Shown here in pieces: positions 9,868 through 24,800 of a stretch of DNA of 64,000 nt. Positions within the stretch are counted from its first letter, which is position 1. Every line of letters starts with the position of its first letter. Below the pieces are notes generated by a model. That model was not told the DNA's origin and made no database searches. It saw only the letters and a list, made by a program, of their open reading frames with translations. The DNA is from Pteria penguin (lineage: Eukaryota; Mollusca; Bivalvia; Pterioida; Pteriidae). Both the position numbers and the translations under genes were made by a program. The stretch covers positions 50,140,790 through 50,204,789 of the forward strand of contig CM068583.1 of the NCBI GenBank assembly GCA_035048485.1, written 5' to 3'.

Positions 9868-12800
9868 GTAAAATACAGATAAAAACAAAGTCTGTGTTTT
9901 ACTGATTGTAATATCTTAATTATATCAACTTTAATTTCTATTGAAACGGTCGGCTCATACCTTCACCACCGTTTCTATTTCACCATTCATATTTTGTGTG
10001 GGAAAACTTTGCTGATAGAAACTGGATCATTGCATCCAAAAAATGGAGTGACAGGCACAAATCACTTACCTTTTCAGCTAATTAAATCCTTAACTATTCA
10101 TATCTATCCATTTTCTTGTAAAACAAGAAATACACCAAATATTTTGGAATGTATTTATTTGAGTATACATGGATTGTTTTATAAGAAAATGGATAGATAT
10201 GAATAGTTAAGGATTTAATTAGCTGAAAAGGTAAGTGATTTGTGCATGTTACTCCATTTTTTGGATGCAATGACCCAGTTTCTATCAGCAAAGTTTTCCC
10301 ACACAAAATATGAATGGTGAAATAGAAATGGTGGTGAAGGTATGAGCCGACCGTTTCAATAGAAATTATATCAACTTGTGATATAGCTATAACTTTTTGT
10401 GCTTTCTTTCACCCCTTTTACGTTTTTTTTTCGAATTTTTGGATGCTCTGAATGCTCAAACTTTTCGTAACGACCAATGATGCCGTTTCGTACTTAGACA
10501 TTACGTACCTTTTGCATTTATAATTGGTATCTTTAATATTTATAACTGGGAACATTTGTACCTGACGGTATGAGTAAGAATGTCTTACAGTTGTCATAGC
10601 TAATTGACCTATCTCCAGTTCCTGAGATTTCTAAAAATAAAATGGCGGTATAAGAGGGCATGTGGTAATATGTGTGAATCTCGTCGTTCATTAAGGATGT
10701 GTTTTTTATAAATTTTTGATGAATTATTGTCTGCTCAGTATCAGAGACATATATACACAGAGACTAGAAACTCCCGTTGAAAGCTATATAGCTCTCTCAC
10801 ATAGGTAACATTTCCCGACAGGCATCCCGATAAACCGGATGTCCACCATATTGTTCTCAGTGTTGGTTCACCTGAAACTTTTAAGCTCATGAAAAAGAGA
10901 AATTAATAGTGATCTTCAAACAAAGGTAGTTCCGTTAAGTAAAAAAGGCAATATACAAACCATTTGAATCATTAAGCATTCCATTTATGGTACATTCAAT
11001 GTGAAACCATAACCCCTATCAGAAGCCATTTGATGGTGATACCCCCGTAAAACATTCTTTCAGTTGCAGTCAAATATTTTACACAATATTGAAGCACGTG
11101 TGACCATTTTTCGTTTATAGCACTTTCAATGCTTATTTAAGTTATAGTTAGTGTTGTACATTGGAAGTGTATTGGTGTAATTGGAAGATAATCGGAAAAG
11201 GTAAACAGATCGATTATCGATTTAAATTGGAAATCCATATTCTTTGAAATTTGAGGCTGACAAATAATAGACCACATAGCAAATCTGATTATTATTTGAC
11301 CAATTCGGTGTCGTCATTGGTTTTAGTTGCCATCTTGCATTTGTACATCCTCGGCCTTTTCCTGCATAACGTAATAAAACCCTCGGCTTGGAAGCCATTC
11401 GTAGCAATTATTGAAAACAGTTCCTGTAGACTGTAATTATGGACGCTTGCACGACTACCAGACAAATAAGTCTGTGCTTGGCATGTAATGAAGACGGTAT
11501 AGAAGACTTTCACAATTCAACGGACCAAATTAAACACTAATCCTGAACTATTGCAGCGTTATTTACTTTCCTGGACACAGATTGTGTACCAGATTACATT
11601 TTACTGAGTACAATGGCAGAAACCGATTGATGCATGGACTCAATGTAAGTCATTCCGCCGAGTGACGTCCAAATCTTTTTACGTAGGCAAAAGTAAAGGG
11701 CAAGTTTTTTTTACAAAGGCATGGGTAAAGGGTGAGATTGTTCCGAATGGTCATCTTGTTATTAATAGACATTTTATGCGGAATAATTTATATGCGAAAC
11801 AATTCATGCACAGTTTAGTCCATTTTGAACAATCTTTTCTTTTGTTTTCCCTCTCAGCGACAATTGATAATAAAGAATTGGATAATCGGAATCGAAATCG
11901 AAAATTTATTGAACTTTCTATAAATCATGCATAATTACCCAGCCAAGTGTGAAGATCTCGGGACATTTTTCTCCTTACTACCGACCCCGTTGAGATACGA
12001 CCACAGAGAGAAATTTTGTTAAAACAACAAAGATAAGATCCTCCGCGTGACTAAATTCACATGTTTGTGTTCAGAAAGGTTTTCAGACACATTTTATCCC
12101 ATTGAGTGTGCAAAACTTTGTTTGTTATTTGATTTTAATCCATTTAAAAATAGGCAGTAAATCTTCTATCTTTTTTTAAACCAGAAAACTGATAGTAAAT
12201 AATCTTATTACCTGTCAATATATTACTTGTTTTATATTGGAAGTCATTTTATAAACATTAGAGAAATAAAAGTTGCCATTTTAGTACGAATCGAAGAAGT
12301 TATCAACACATAATTGGACATTTTGCAATGTGAATTTTCTTTAGCCGCCCGGATCGCTGTTTTCTTTTTACTTCTTTACATAGGAGGGAGTATAGCAGTT
12401 CATATCACGTTGAGTGTGCATATAAGATAAAACATTACTTTGTTTTGTTATTTATCATCTGAAAGTTTCAATTAAACACTAAATTGTTATTTACTGCCCA
12501 AGAATGACAGACACTGGTGCTTCCCCTGGTGTGATAATGCTTATTTATTAAACAAACAGTAGTAAAGGCAGGTGCATTGATTGCTTATATCAACAACTCG
12601 TAAATGGCAACAGATGCTGTTAAATGAATAAATATATAAAGAGAAATAAAAGTGTAGAAAAAAAAGTAGAAAATCCTGCTTTTAGAAATATTCTATAATG
12701 ATTTTAAATGATAAAATGAGACTTGATTTTTTAAGACAGAAAAAAGAAAAAATACAGATAAAATCAACCTAAAAGATAAAGAAATAAAGTAATAGGTGAT

Positions 12801-15800
12801 TGTAGAATTTGGGCCGAGATGCATTGGCAGGAAAAGACCAACTGCGATATGCGTCCCCGTACGATAACCGACAGGTTAAAATCGGTGTATAGTAGAGCAC
12901 GGTCACCTAATTAGCATAACAAAAGGACGTGCATCATATTCTGACGAAGCGGCAAGTTTCCAGTCTCTGTGTATATATGTCTCTGTCAGTATAGAGCTAT
13001 TGAGTAAAATTATTCATATGGATGTGTCTTTCATGTTTCAGAAGAGTTGTAGCTTGTAGTGCTAACAGTAACAGATACTAGTCGATTTGGTCAATTTTTG
13101 TGACAGGTGTAAAGCAGGTTTGCCAACTGTATCCTCAGGTCCTTTGGCAAAAGTCAAATGCAACATTCCTTAAACAGCTATATCTCCAACATTTCTCTGA
13201 TATCTTGACAAATTTTTAGGTAATATTGGTGATTACAGAGTTTGGAACAACTACATATATGTATATTTATAATTTCATGATGATAAATTAATCAAAGCTT
13301 GACAAACTAGTGTGGTATATGGCTTTGTGAAGTTAGTCCATAGATCATCAAAGATGGTATTGCTTAAACCATGCAAAGCTTTAAATACTATTGCCCTCGT
13401 GTACATCTGTGTTTACTGTTAAGTAATTAAGTTGCCCCAATCCACACAAAGGTATCACATTATACTAACAAATACAGAGCGTCAAGACAAACATCCGACT
13501 TGTATCCAGTAAGCTAATTATGTAACACAATATGGACGGCAGTTTAAGGAATGTTGCAATAGACTTTTGCCAGAGGAACCTGGGGATAAAAGTGACCAAC
13601 ATGCTTTACACCTGTCACAAAATTTGACCAAAATTACTAATGTCTGTTAGCACTACAAGCTACATGTAAGACACAACCATATGAATAATTCAAATTAACA
13701 GCTCTATGCTAAGTAGTCAATGATTTATAAAAACACATCCTTAATGAACGTTAAGATTCATGCATATTACTGCATGCCCTGCTATACTGCCATTTTGTTT
13801 TTAGAGTCTAGGGACATCTGCTAAGGAGCGCAGGACTGGAAAAAGGTAAATAAATCATTGTTTTCCACACAACTATATTTTTATGTTTACTGACAGGTAA
13901 CTTTACTGTTCATCTGAAACCAAAAAACAACAAAAACACTCTTTCAAATTTCAGTCTCTTGGTCTTTATTAAGTAAGATTTGGAAATCAGTCTTTTGTGC
14001 CAAAAAAAAAAGGAGTGTTTGTCATTTTTTTTTCAAATTTATGTTTATAAATACTTCCCTTTGGAGGACTTTAAAATTTTTATACTGTATATGAAAAGTG
14101 TTTTTGGATTTTAATATGATACTTCCATTTGAAGGACACAGAATTTGTTTTCATTTTAAAATCAAGAGGGGCTTCCAGAAGTGAAATGTAAAACCGCAAA
14201 TAAATCATGAGAAAATTTTCATTATTGAATAATGAATTAAATATATACGTGAATAGGTATGATCACCACTATAGTAGAGGACAAAAAGAGATTATATTTT
14301 TATTATTTATAAGTACGATACATCATTTTTTGCAGTATTATGAAATACATGAAACAATCAACATGACATGAAAAATGTAGATGATAACAATTGATGATAA
14401 TTCTATATACCGGTAAATAAGCACACTGCAAAGTTATACAGTACTAAGATCTATGATGATAACTATGTTAACAGCATTAAATTGACAGTACTTATAAAAG
14501 TAGCGCTATATACATTACACAGTACACTCAAGGTCCACATCTCTTTACACACTTACTGGAAGAAGATGAAAAATTCTGTGTTATCCAACTAAATGATTAT
14601 TAATGCAACATTCATATTTATTTTTGAATGATATATAACTAAAAAATTCCTATCTTTTCGAAACATTTACTTATAAATTTATTCAACTGTACAAAATACC
14701 AGTACGAACCTTCTCAATACAAGGTATGAATAATCCCCATACGAAAAATCTCAGTATGAAAAAGTATCAATACGAATGATCCCAGAACCCTGAAATACAT
14801 GTACACTCCATTTCTCCAGCTATTGCCAGTTTGGGGATTATTATTCACAAAACTGTTGTCTTTTCGTATTAAATTAGCTAGCAAGATATGTTACATTTAT
14901 ACAAGGTTTCCATTTCATTACTTAAATACACTACTCAGATTGATAAAAAAATTATGATGAAAGCCTTTACTTTAGTGGTCCCAGTGTCTTAGAGAAGATG
15001 CTCAAAGCACCAATGTGCCCTTTGTAAACATTGAATTTTTCGTGTAATGCATACTAAATCACATTTTGCCATCAGATACATGATTTAAACTTGGCGTGGC
15101 ATAAATAAAGAATAAACAAGCATGATAAATTTAGGATCTCTTCAGAATGTTTTACTTTTATTCAAACCTTTGGTATAGATTAACATTGTATGAAGTGAAA
15201 TCAGCAAATAACTTTTATCTCCTACATGAGCATGTACTGACCTTTTAAAAAGCAATCATCAATGACAGCTAAGATCACATTTGACTATACCCCAGACTTT
15301 TGGGTGACAAAATAGTTTTAGTGTTGACGCGTTAAGCATTCAAAAGCTGGGGCCAAGCAATAAACAACATGGCTTCAGTAATCAATTAAAAAGGTAAATT
15401 TGTTAAAATGTACTCCCTAAGTTTTCTTCTGGATCCGGAACGTGTATTTCCAGATTATCGGTGCAAAATAACATGGAGGAAATTGTTACTGTACTTGTTG
15501 TCCAGATAAACAGATTTTCCCGGATAATCAGAGCCCGGATTAACAGAGCATCACTGTATTTACAATAACATTAATAATATATGAGTGAAAATTTGCACCA
15601 TGTCATACGCTTAAACCAAAGGCATTATAGAGTTCTCACTAAACTTTGAAAATTACCCCATAATACATGAATTCAGAAGGTTTCGGAAGGTACCCAAAAC
15701 AATGAGGGATCTTTGAAGTGCTAGTTTTCAGAGACACAGGACCTTGGTTTATAGCTCGCCAGGACAAATGTCTGAGAGCTCATGTCATAATCCTGGCGTC

Positions 15801-18800
15801 TGCATCCGTCCTCTGGAAAACTCTAACCTGGGCTATAACTTTTAAACCATAAGAGATAGGACTTGGATATTTCTTAAGTACATTCCTCATGACCAAAGCT
15901 TTCATTTAGTGCCATCTCTTTTTATCTCATGACCTTGACCTTTGACTTTGTCCTACTTCTCAAAACATATTACAGATTTATAAATCTTTGCTTTTAATGT
16001 CTAAAGTAAAAGTATTCTTTTAAAGCATAATACACCGATCCTAGCCAAAGAAATATCATATACCGAAAAAAAAGTTTATTAATGTTAATGACACTAGTTT
16101 TGAGATTTACTATGTGTATGTGTTCCATTGATCTACATTTAAGAAAGTCTGTGCTTCATAGTTAGTTGAAAAAAAAAAACATAATAAAAATCATAATATA
16201 ATTTTGTTCCTTTTGCAGAGAAAAAAGTAATGAAACCATTAAAGGTATGTAACAGTTTGATCCTTTGAGATCTGTATTTCTTGGTGTTAAAAGTGAATTT
16301 TATATGCATTATCAGTTCCATCACAATATTTATACATCGCATGAAAAATTTGTTATTAAATGAAAACATTGAAATCTCAGTTTATGTAATGAAGTTGGTG
16401 GTGATATTTTGTGATAAAATCTCTGGTTAGGGCATTGAATGCATATATTCATATGATTTCCCTTCATACATTAGAACATCAGAAACCAGAAACTGTCCGG
16501 ACTAAATCTCGACGTAAACCTCTTGTGGTCATGGCAAGAAAAAAGATTGATGAAGCTCCATATTCTGAGGATTTGGATGGTACGGAATATGGAGAAAATA
16601 TAGAACAATTTTCAGTTAAATTAGAAGGTATGTGAGAAACTGAATTCAAGTTCTTGCTAATTAAATTTTTCATGGATAATATGAATCAAAATCATAAAGA
16701 GAAATTTCTTATTTAATTTACATTAATAATATTAAAAGGATGCAGTACTTGTTTGTTAGATAGGTACATTAATAATTGTTGTTTTATACTTCATCATTAT
16801 ATGAAAGTGTGTAATGTTTGATTGTAAACAATATACCGGTATTGAAACTCCATTTAAATCAATTTAAGCTCCAGACTATGTGGATGAGGAAGAAAGCGAA
16901 GGAGTTATTCCACCTGTATCAAATGATCTTCATATTCCAGTTCCAACTGGGGGAATTTCTAATGCACAGGGACCTACCCCGCTCTTCATCTCAAAAGTGA
17001 GACCTGTAACTCCTCCTCGTTTACATGCAGGCACAGAGCAGGTAACTCATAAGGTTTAAATATGTCATTCTCTTTTCATTTCATTTTCATTTTCTTTTTA
17101 TATTTGGCATGCATGCTTCACTAATAAAGCCCTTTCAAATACACCAAGTTCATTGATCTTGTGACCTTGATCTGTGATCTATATTTCAAAATTTGCCTAA
17201 TTTCGACTTTGTTGCCGCCAAGGGCACTCATGTTCCTCAAACACATCTTGTTTCCTTTAATTTCTTTACAGTTTAACTTTGGTTACGGTAAGTCAAAGTC
17301 ACGGTTAGTCGAAATTCTGTCTGTCCATGAATATTCTTCGGGTCATAACGTCTTCCTTTTACTTTAGAGGGAGACAATATTTCACACAATTGTTGTCCAT
17401 GATCCAAGGGTGTGTCATGACGTTGAATCAAGGTCATATCTACAAGGTCAAGGTCACAGTGCACTCATTGCCAGAATTCTCGTCTGGGTCATTACTTCTT
17501 CCTTTTATTTTGGAGGGAGATAATATTTTACACAATTGTTGTCATTGACCCAAGGGTATGTCATGACCTTGAAATAAGGACATATGTACAAAGTCAAGGT
17601 CACAGTGTACAGATTGGCAGAATTATTTTGCAGGCCATAACTTCTGTTACATTTCAGGGAGATGTCATGACCTTGAAATAAGGTCATATGTACAAAGTCA
17701 AGGTCACAGTGTACAGATTGGCAGAATTATTTTGCAGGCCATAACTTCTGTTACATTTCAGGGAGATTACGTTTTCCACAATTGTTGTCCATCACCCAAG
17801 AGTGTGTCATGACCTTGAACCAAGGTCATATCTTCAAGTTCAAGGTCACTGCATACACAGGCAGAATTCTTGTCTGGGCTATAACTTCTTCATGTTATAT
17901 TGCAGGGAGATTATATTCGGCAAAATTGTTGTCAATGACCGAAGGCTGTGTCATGACTTTGAAGGAAGATAATATCTTCAAGGTCATTATCACAGTGCAT
18001 ACATAGCCAGAATTCTTTTCTGGGCTGTTACTTCTTCCTATAACGTTGGAACCAAGGTCATAAATGCAATTTGAAGGTCACAGTACTTACATAGCCATAA
18101 TTATTGTCAGGACTATCACTTCCTCCTGTTATTTACAAAGGAGATTAAATTTTGCAGAATTGTTGTCCATGACCCAGGATTTGTCATGACCTTTAACTAA
18201 GGTCACATCTTCAAGGTCAAGGTCACAGTGCACACCTAGTCATAATTCTTGTCTGGGGCAAAATTTCTTCCTGATATGTTGCAGGGAAATTATATTTTAC
18301 ACAATAGTTGTCTATGACTCAAGGGAGTGTCATGATCTTCAACCAAGGTCATATCTAAAAGGTCAAGGTCACAGTGCTGACTTAGCCAGAAATCTTATCC
18401 GGAGTATAACTTCTTCCTGTTATGTTGGAGGGAGATTATATTTTGTACATTTGTTGTCCATGACCCAAGGCTGTGTGATGACCTTGAAGGAAGATAATAT
18501 CTTCAAGGTCATTGTCACAGTGCACACATAGCCAGAATTCTTTTCTGGGCTGTTACTTCTTCCTATAATGTTTGGGGGAATATAATTCGCACAATTGTTG
18601 TCCATTACCCAAGGGTGTGTTATGACCTTGATCCAATATCATGTCTTCAAGATCAAGCTCACAGTGCACCAAAAACCACAATTCCTGTATGGGCCATAGG
18701 TTCTTATTTATACATTTTAGGGAGATTCTATTTGTTGTCCATGACCCAAGGATGTGTCATGACCTTGAACCAAGGTCATTTCTACAAGATTGTTCACATA

Positions 18801-21800
18801 CATGATTGTTTTCATTAATTATACCTCAAAATGTACAAGAGGGACATCCATTACACTTATACCAGTGATGTTTCTAGGGATGAATTTTTTGTTTCAACTT
18901 TGATGCCATGGGGGTATTCATCCAACCTTGACAGTTCTAGTTTAGATATATTATAATCATTGTCTCTTAAAGTGTCATTGTTTGTACAAAGAAGTTTATT
19001 AATACAGCAATAAAGGTGGAAAAATTGCAAACAACCAGTTATATCCCTGCAACAAAATTGTTGGGCTATACTAGAATCAGGTTGTCTGTCTGTCTGTTCG
19101 TCTGTCCATCTGTAGACACAGTGGTTTCCGGGCTCTATGGTGTTATCCTTTTCACCTAGTCAAGATACCATACATACAGACTCCCCATAGGATGAGGATG
19201 ATTCCTATTGATTTTGGGGTCAAAAAGTCAAAGGTCAAACATACTGGACATTGAAACATGTATAGGTAAATGATTTCTGGGCTCTGTAGTGTTATCCTTT
19301 TCACATAGAGTCAAGATACCATACATACAGACTCCCCATGGTATGAGGAGGATCCCTATCGATTTTAGGGTCAAAAGGTCAAAGGTCAGGTGTACTTGAG
19401 ATTGATATAGGTAAATGGTTCCTGGGCTCTGTAGTGTTAACCTTTTCACCTAGAGTCAAGATACCATACGTACAGACTCTTCATGGGATGAAGATGATCC
19501 CTATCAATTTTGGGTCAAAAAGTCAAGTGTACTGGACATTGATAAAGCAACATCATTTTCGGGCTCTTATGTGTTATTTTTTTAACTTAGAGTTGCCATA
19601 TCACACATATGGACTCCTCAGAGGTCAAGTGTACTGGACATTGATATAGGTAAATGGTTTCTAGGTTCTCACGTGTTTCACAATTTTGATCTTCTTCAAT
19701 TCTGTACAATTTCCCATATATATTGAACCTTTGCCTGACACCTAAAGGTGTGTGTGAGTGACAAGTCCTTCAACAAAGGCCTCTATGGTTGGGTCAACAT
19801 CATCACAACACACACTTCTCTCAAGGAAAATAACTGCACAAGTTCATACAACCCACAATTTCCCCTCTCACCTGGAGTTTTGTCATGCCCTTGACCTTAT
19901 CTGCACAAGGTCAAGGCCATATTCAAAGAATCATTTTGCTGGCAGTGGATATTTGTGTCTGCCCCATGGCGACAGAACAATTCTTTTTCAAAATGGAACA
20001 TAAAGTTCTACAAATATATCTTTATATGCTAATGTCATAAAAATGATACAGATTTTTAACATAGGAAACAAAATTTTGAACAATAAAGGGGAATAACATC
20101 CAATTGAGGAAACATTAATGCAATAAAAAGATATATTTAGTCATGACCAGCCTGATCCACATATATCTGATGTAATAAGTGTATCTCAGCAATGAAAAAT
20201 TTATTTTCAATTTTCTACATAAAGAAATGGGATAAACATACTGTATATCTCTTCTTGCAAATATTTTTTTGAGGATTACCAAGAAAATGTCTGCTTTAGG
20301 TACATTATATTTAAAGTTGTGCTTCTATATTGAGTTGAGTTGTAATTATTCATTTGAAGTTCATATTTGTTACAGAATTCTTTGAATATATTAAAAAAAA
20401 GATATAAAAATACTTAAGGATGCATTATAACATCTGAGTGAATTATATTATTGATTTATTACCTTCACTATCAAAAAGGTTAATAATATGGAAAAAAGTT
20501 TATGTATTACCTGTCAATTTAACTACCAGTGGAGTTAATGCATGCTTTATTTATGATGTTTTATTTCCCCACCAGGTATGGCAGGGGGCATTAAGTGTTT
20601 GCTTTGTCCGTCCTTCCATCTGTCCATCTTCTGTCACACACTGGTTTCTTGATAACCCAAGCACCTTTCATTATAAAACAAAGCAAAATTGGATATATGC
20701 TTACTTTCCATGAGAGGATGAACCCTAATGATTTTGATGTCAAAGGTCAAGGGCACAGCTAATGAAAATAGGCTGTAATTATTTGTTTCCAGATGATAAC
20801 TCAAGTACTTTTTATCATACTCAAACCAAATTTTGATATGTGCTTACTTTTCAAAAGGAGAAAAATCTTATTTATTTTTGGGGTCGAAAGGTCAAAGGTC
20901 AAGGTCACAGCTGACGAAAATAGACTGTTATTGGTTTTTGGATGAATACTCAAGTGCCTTTCATTATATTGAAACCAAATTTGGGTGTATGTTTACTTAT
21001 AAAGAGAGGAAGAACCCTGTTGATGTTGGGGTCCAAAGGTCAAGGTCACAGCTGTTAAAATAGACTGAAATTATTGGTTTCTAGCTGATTTTCATCTATA
21101 TGTATTATTATACATCATTAATTGTTCATTTAAAATTTAAAATTTCATGATAAGGGAAGGATGCTTATAGATTTGAGGGCTAATATGTCAAAAGGCAAGG
21201 TTACTGATAATATTTATAGGAGTTATGACTCATGAAACTTATAATTTAGGAAAGCTTTGTTGCTGCTATGAATTAACCCCATGCAGGGACATATGTTTTA
21301 CAAACGTGGCTCAATTACTTCTTTGATTCCATGATGGTTAACCTTAATATAATTCCATGAATATGGATATGGATTTCAGTAATGCCATGTAATTTGTTAC
21401 TTTAAGTATCATGTCCAATCATTCATCTTATTTTGCCCAATCATTCATCTTATTTTGATATTTATATCACTAAAACTTAACTTACAAAGCTTAGATATTG
21501 AATTTCAGTGCATTCAGAAGGAAGACAATATAAAAAAAGCCAGCTTATCACATGAAACAGAACCAGTAAGTGAGAACATGTAGCATTATGAGGAGTAAAA
21601 TCAACTGTTTGTCATTTTTTGGACAGCTTTTGCAAAGCTTTTGTTAGCATACAGCTCATTCCATTTAAGGTTTATGACAGAAAATCTTTGAGATTATCTA
21701 TGATGCAGGAAATTTCTATATATGAAGGAAAGTAAGAATATATTTTCTTCAATAATGGATTTATTCATTTGCATAATGTCTTTTGTCTTCTCTTCCAACC

Positions 21801-24800
21801 ATGGTTAACTTTGACTGTTTACGCTTTGGTTTACATTTAACAGTGATATACAAACAGCATTTCTGATTAACATTTTATACGTTTTAATTGTGGAAAGTGT
21901 CCTGTGTTATGAGGAGGAAAGAGGTGTCTGTAAAAAATAAAAATTTTCTGGTACAGTGAAAATTACCCCCACAGGAAATGTCAGACTAGTATATTTATGA
22001 CATTTTCCCCCAGAGAAATTAAACATGTTTATAGTGTACTGACAAACTTTATTCTCCAGAGTAAATCACTGACCTTAAAAGGGGATACTGACAAACTTTC
22101 CCTCTTTAGGCTTCAGACTGATTGTCTTAAGTTCTATATCTCTACTTACTGAGACTTCCCTATCTATTAGAAATGTATTAAGGTCTACATCCTTAAGTAC
22201 AGACACATCCCTTTCTATAGGAATTATATTAAGACCCACATCTATAAGTACAGACACATCTCTTTCTATTAGAATTATATTAAGGTCTACATCTATAAGT
22301 ACAGACACATCCCTTTCTATAAGAATTATATTAAGGTCTACATCTATAAGTACAGTCACTTGCCTTTCTATAAGAATTATATTAAGGTCTACATCTATAA
22401 GTACAGCCACTTGCCTTTCTATTAGAATTATATTAAGGTCTACATCTATAAGTACAGCCACTTGCCTTTCTATTAGAATTATATTAAGGTCTACATCTAT
22501 AAGTACAGACACATCCTTTTCTATTAGAATTATATTAAGGTCAACATCTATAAGTACAGTCACTTGCCTTTCTATTAGAATTATATTAAGGTCTACATCT
22601 ATAAGTACAGACACATCCTTTTCTATTAGAATTATATTAAGGTCAACATCTATAAGTACAGTCACTTGCCTTTCTATAAGAATTATATTAAGGTCTACAT
22701 CTATAAGTACAGACACTTGCCTTTCTATTAGAATTATATTAAGGTCTACATCTATAAGTACAGACACATCCTTTTCTATTAGAATTATATTAAGGTCTAC
22801 ATCTATAAGTACAGACACAACCTTTTCTATTAGAATTATATTAAGGTCAACATCTATAAGTACAGTCACTTGCCTTTCTATTAGAATTATATTAAGGTCT
22901 ACATCTATAAGTACAGACACATCCTTTTCTATTAGAATTATATTAAGGTCAACATCTATAAGTACAGTCACTTGCCTTTCTATAAGAATTATATTAAGGT
23001 CTACATCTATAAGTACAGACACTTGCCTTTCTATTAGAATTATATTAAGGTCTGCATCTATAAGTACAGATACATCCCTTTCTATTAGAATTATATTAAG
23101 GTCTACATCTATAAGTACAGTCACTTGCCTTTCTATTAGAATTATATTAAGGTCTACATCTATCAGTGCAGATACATCCCTTTCTATTAGAATTATATTA
23201 AGGTCTACATCTATAAGTACAGTCACTTGCCTTTCTATAAGAATTATATTAAGGTCTACATCTATAAGTACAGACACATCCCTTTCTATAAGAATTATAT
23301 TAAGGTCTACATCTATAAGTACAGCCACTTGCCTTTCTATTAGAATTATATTAAGGTCTACATCTATAAGTACAGACACATCCCTTTCTATTAGAATTAT
23401 ATTAAGGTCAGCATCTATAAGTACAGTCACTTGCCTTTCTATAAGAATTATATTAAGGTCTACATCTATAAGTACAGACACATCCCTTTCTATAAGAATT
23501 ATATTAAGGTCTACATCTAAAATTACAGACACATCCCTTTCTTTTAGAATTATATTAAGGTCTACGTCTATAAGTACAGCCACTTGCCTTTCTGTTAGAA
23601 TTATATTAAGGACAACATCTATAAGTACAGTCACTTGCCTTTCTATAAGAATTATATTAAGGTCTACATCTATAAGTACAGACACATCCCTTTCTATTAG
23701 AATTATATTAAGGTCTACATCTATAAGTACAGACACATCCCTTTCTATAAGAATTATATTAAGGTCTACATCTATAAGTACAGCCACTTGCCTTTCTATT
23801 AGAATTATATTAAGGTCTACATCTATAAGTACAGCCACTTGCCTTTCTATTAGAATTATATTAAGGTCTACATCTATAAGTACAGCCACTTGCCTATCTA
23901 TAAGAATTATATTAAGGTCTACATCTATAAGTACAGTCACTTGCCTTTCTATTAGAATTATATTAAGGTCTACATCTATCAGTGCAGATACATCCCTTTC
24001 TATTAGAATTATGTTAAGGTCTACATCTATAAGTACAGTCACTTGCCTTTCTATTAGAATTATATTAAGGTCTACATCTATAAGTACAGTCACATCCCTT
24101 TCTATTAGAATTATATTAAGGTCAACATCTATAAGTACAGCCACTTGCCTTCTATTAGAATTACATTAAGGTCTACATCTATCATTACAGACACATTCTT
24201 TTCTTCTATAATATCTCAAGATCTACATCTTCAAGTGCAGACACTTCCCTATCAATTAGAAATATGTTAAGGTCTACATCTGTATATACAGACACTTCCT
24301 TTTCTTCTAGATTATCTTCCATTTAAAAAGAATGTGTATTTGTACAAAGAGATCCTTAAAATGTTGTTACAGTGAAGCTGTTAACTCTCACTGGTCAATA
24401 AAAATTGTACTGAATTAAAATAGATAATTTTTTATGTTAATGACACTTGTGAGTCAGAACATTATGGAAATACAGACCTTCAGGTAGGGCAGAGTCAAGA
24501 TGCACTGTTTTTAGCTCACCTGAGCCAAAGGCTCAAGTGAGCTATTGTGATCAATCACCGTCCGTCGTCCGTCGTTAACTTTTCACATTTTCGACTTCTT
24601 CTCCAGAACCACTGAACAGAATTTGATGAAACTTGATAAGCATGTAGTACTCATGGTCCCCTACAATTGTTGTTGTTTTTTGTCCGGATTCATCAACAGG
24701 TGGCGCCACCACAGGCAAAAGTAGGTCAAAGAGGGTACCCTCCTTTGACAAACTTCTTCTTCAGACCGGGGGCATACAGAGACAAACCGAATGCATAGGA

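Larger units (their letters stand above)
9868..16218 (+). other. Gene A intron 1: foldback and hAT-like elements, otherwise unannotated
   Basis: Holds the inverted repeats at 9932-10368 and 10610-13806, the nested element 10742-12985, a degenerate SINE near 15685-15755 and a possible Tigger-like end near 15425-15561. The stretch 13846-15680 shows nothing else I can support. Confidence 0.5.

Noticed and set aside
9994..10306. Paired MCGKTLLIETGSLHPKN frames
   Set aside because: Both come from the arms of the foldback element.
22075..24144. 689-codon open frame as a real protein gene
   Set aside because: It follows a 51-bp tandem array inside a gene A intron, opens with GTG, has no upstream splice or ATG support, and all its length comes from the repeat period being divisible by three.
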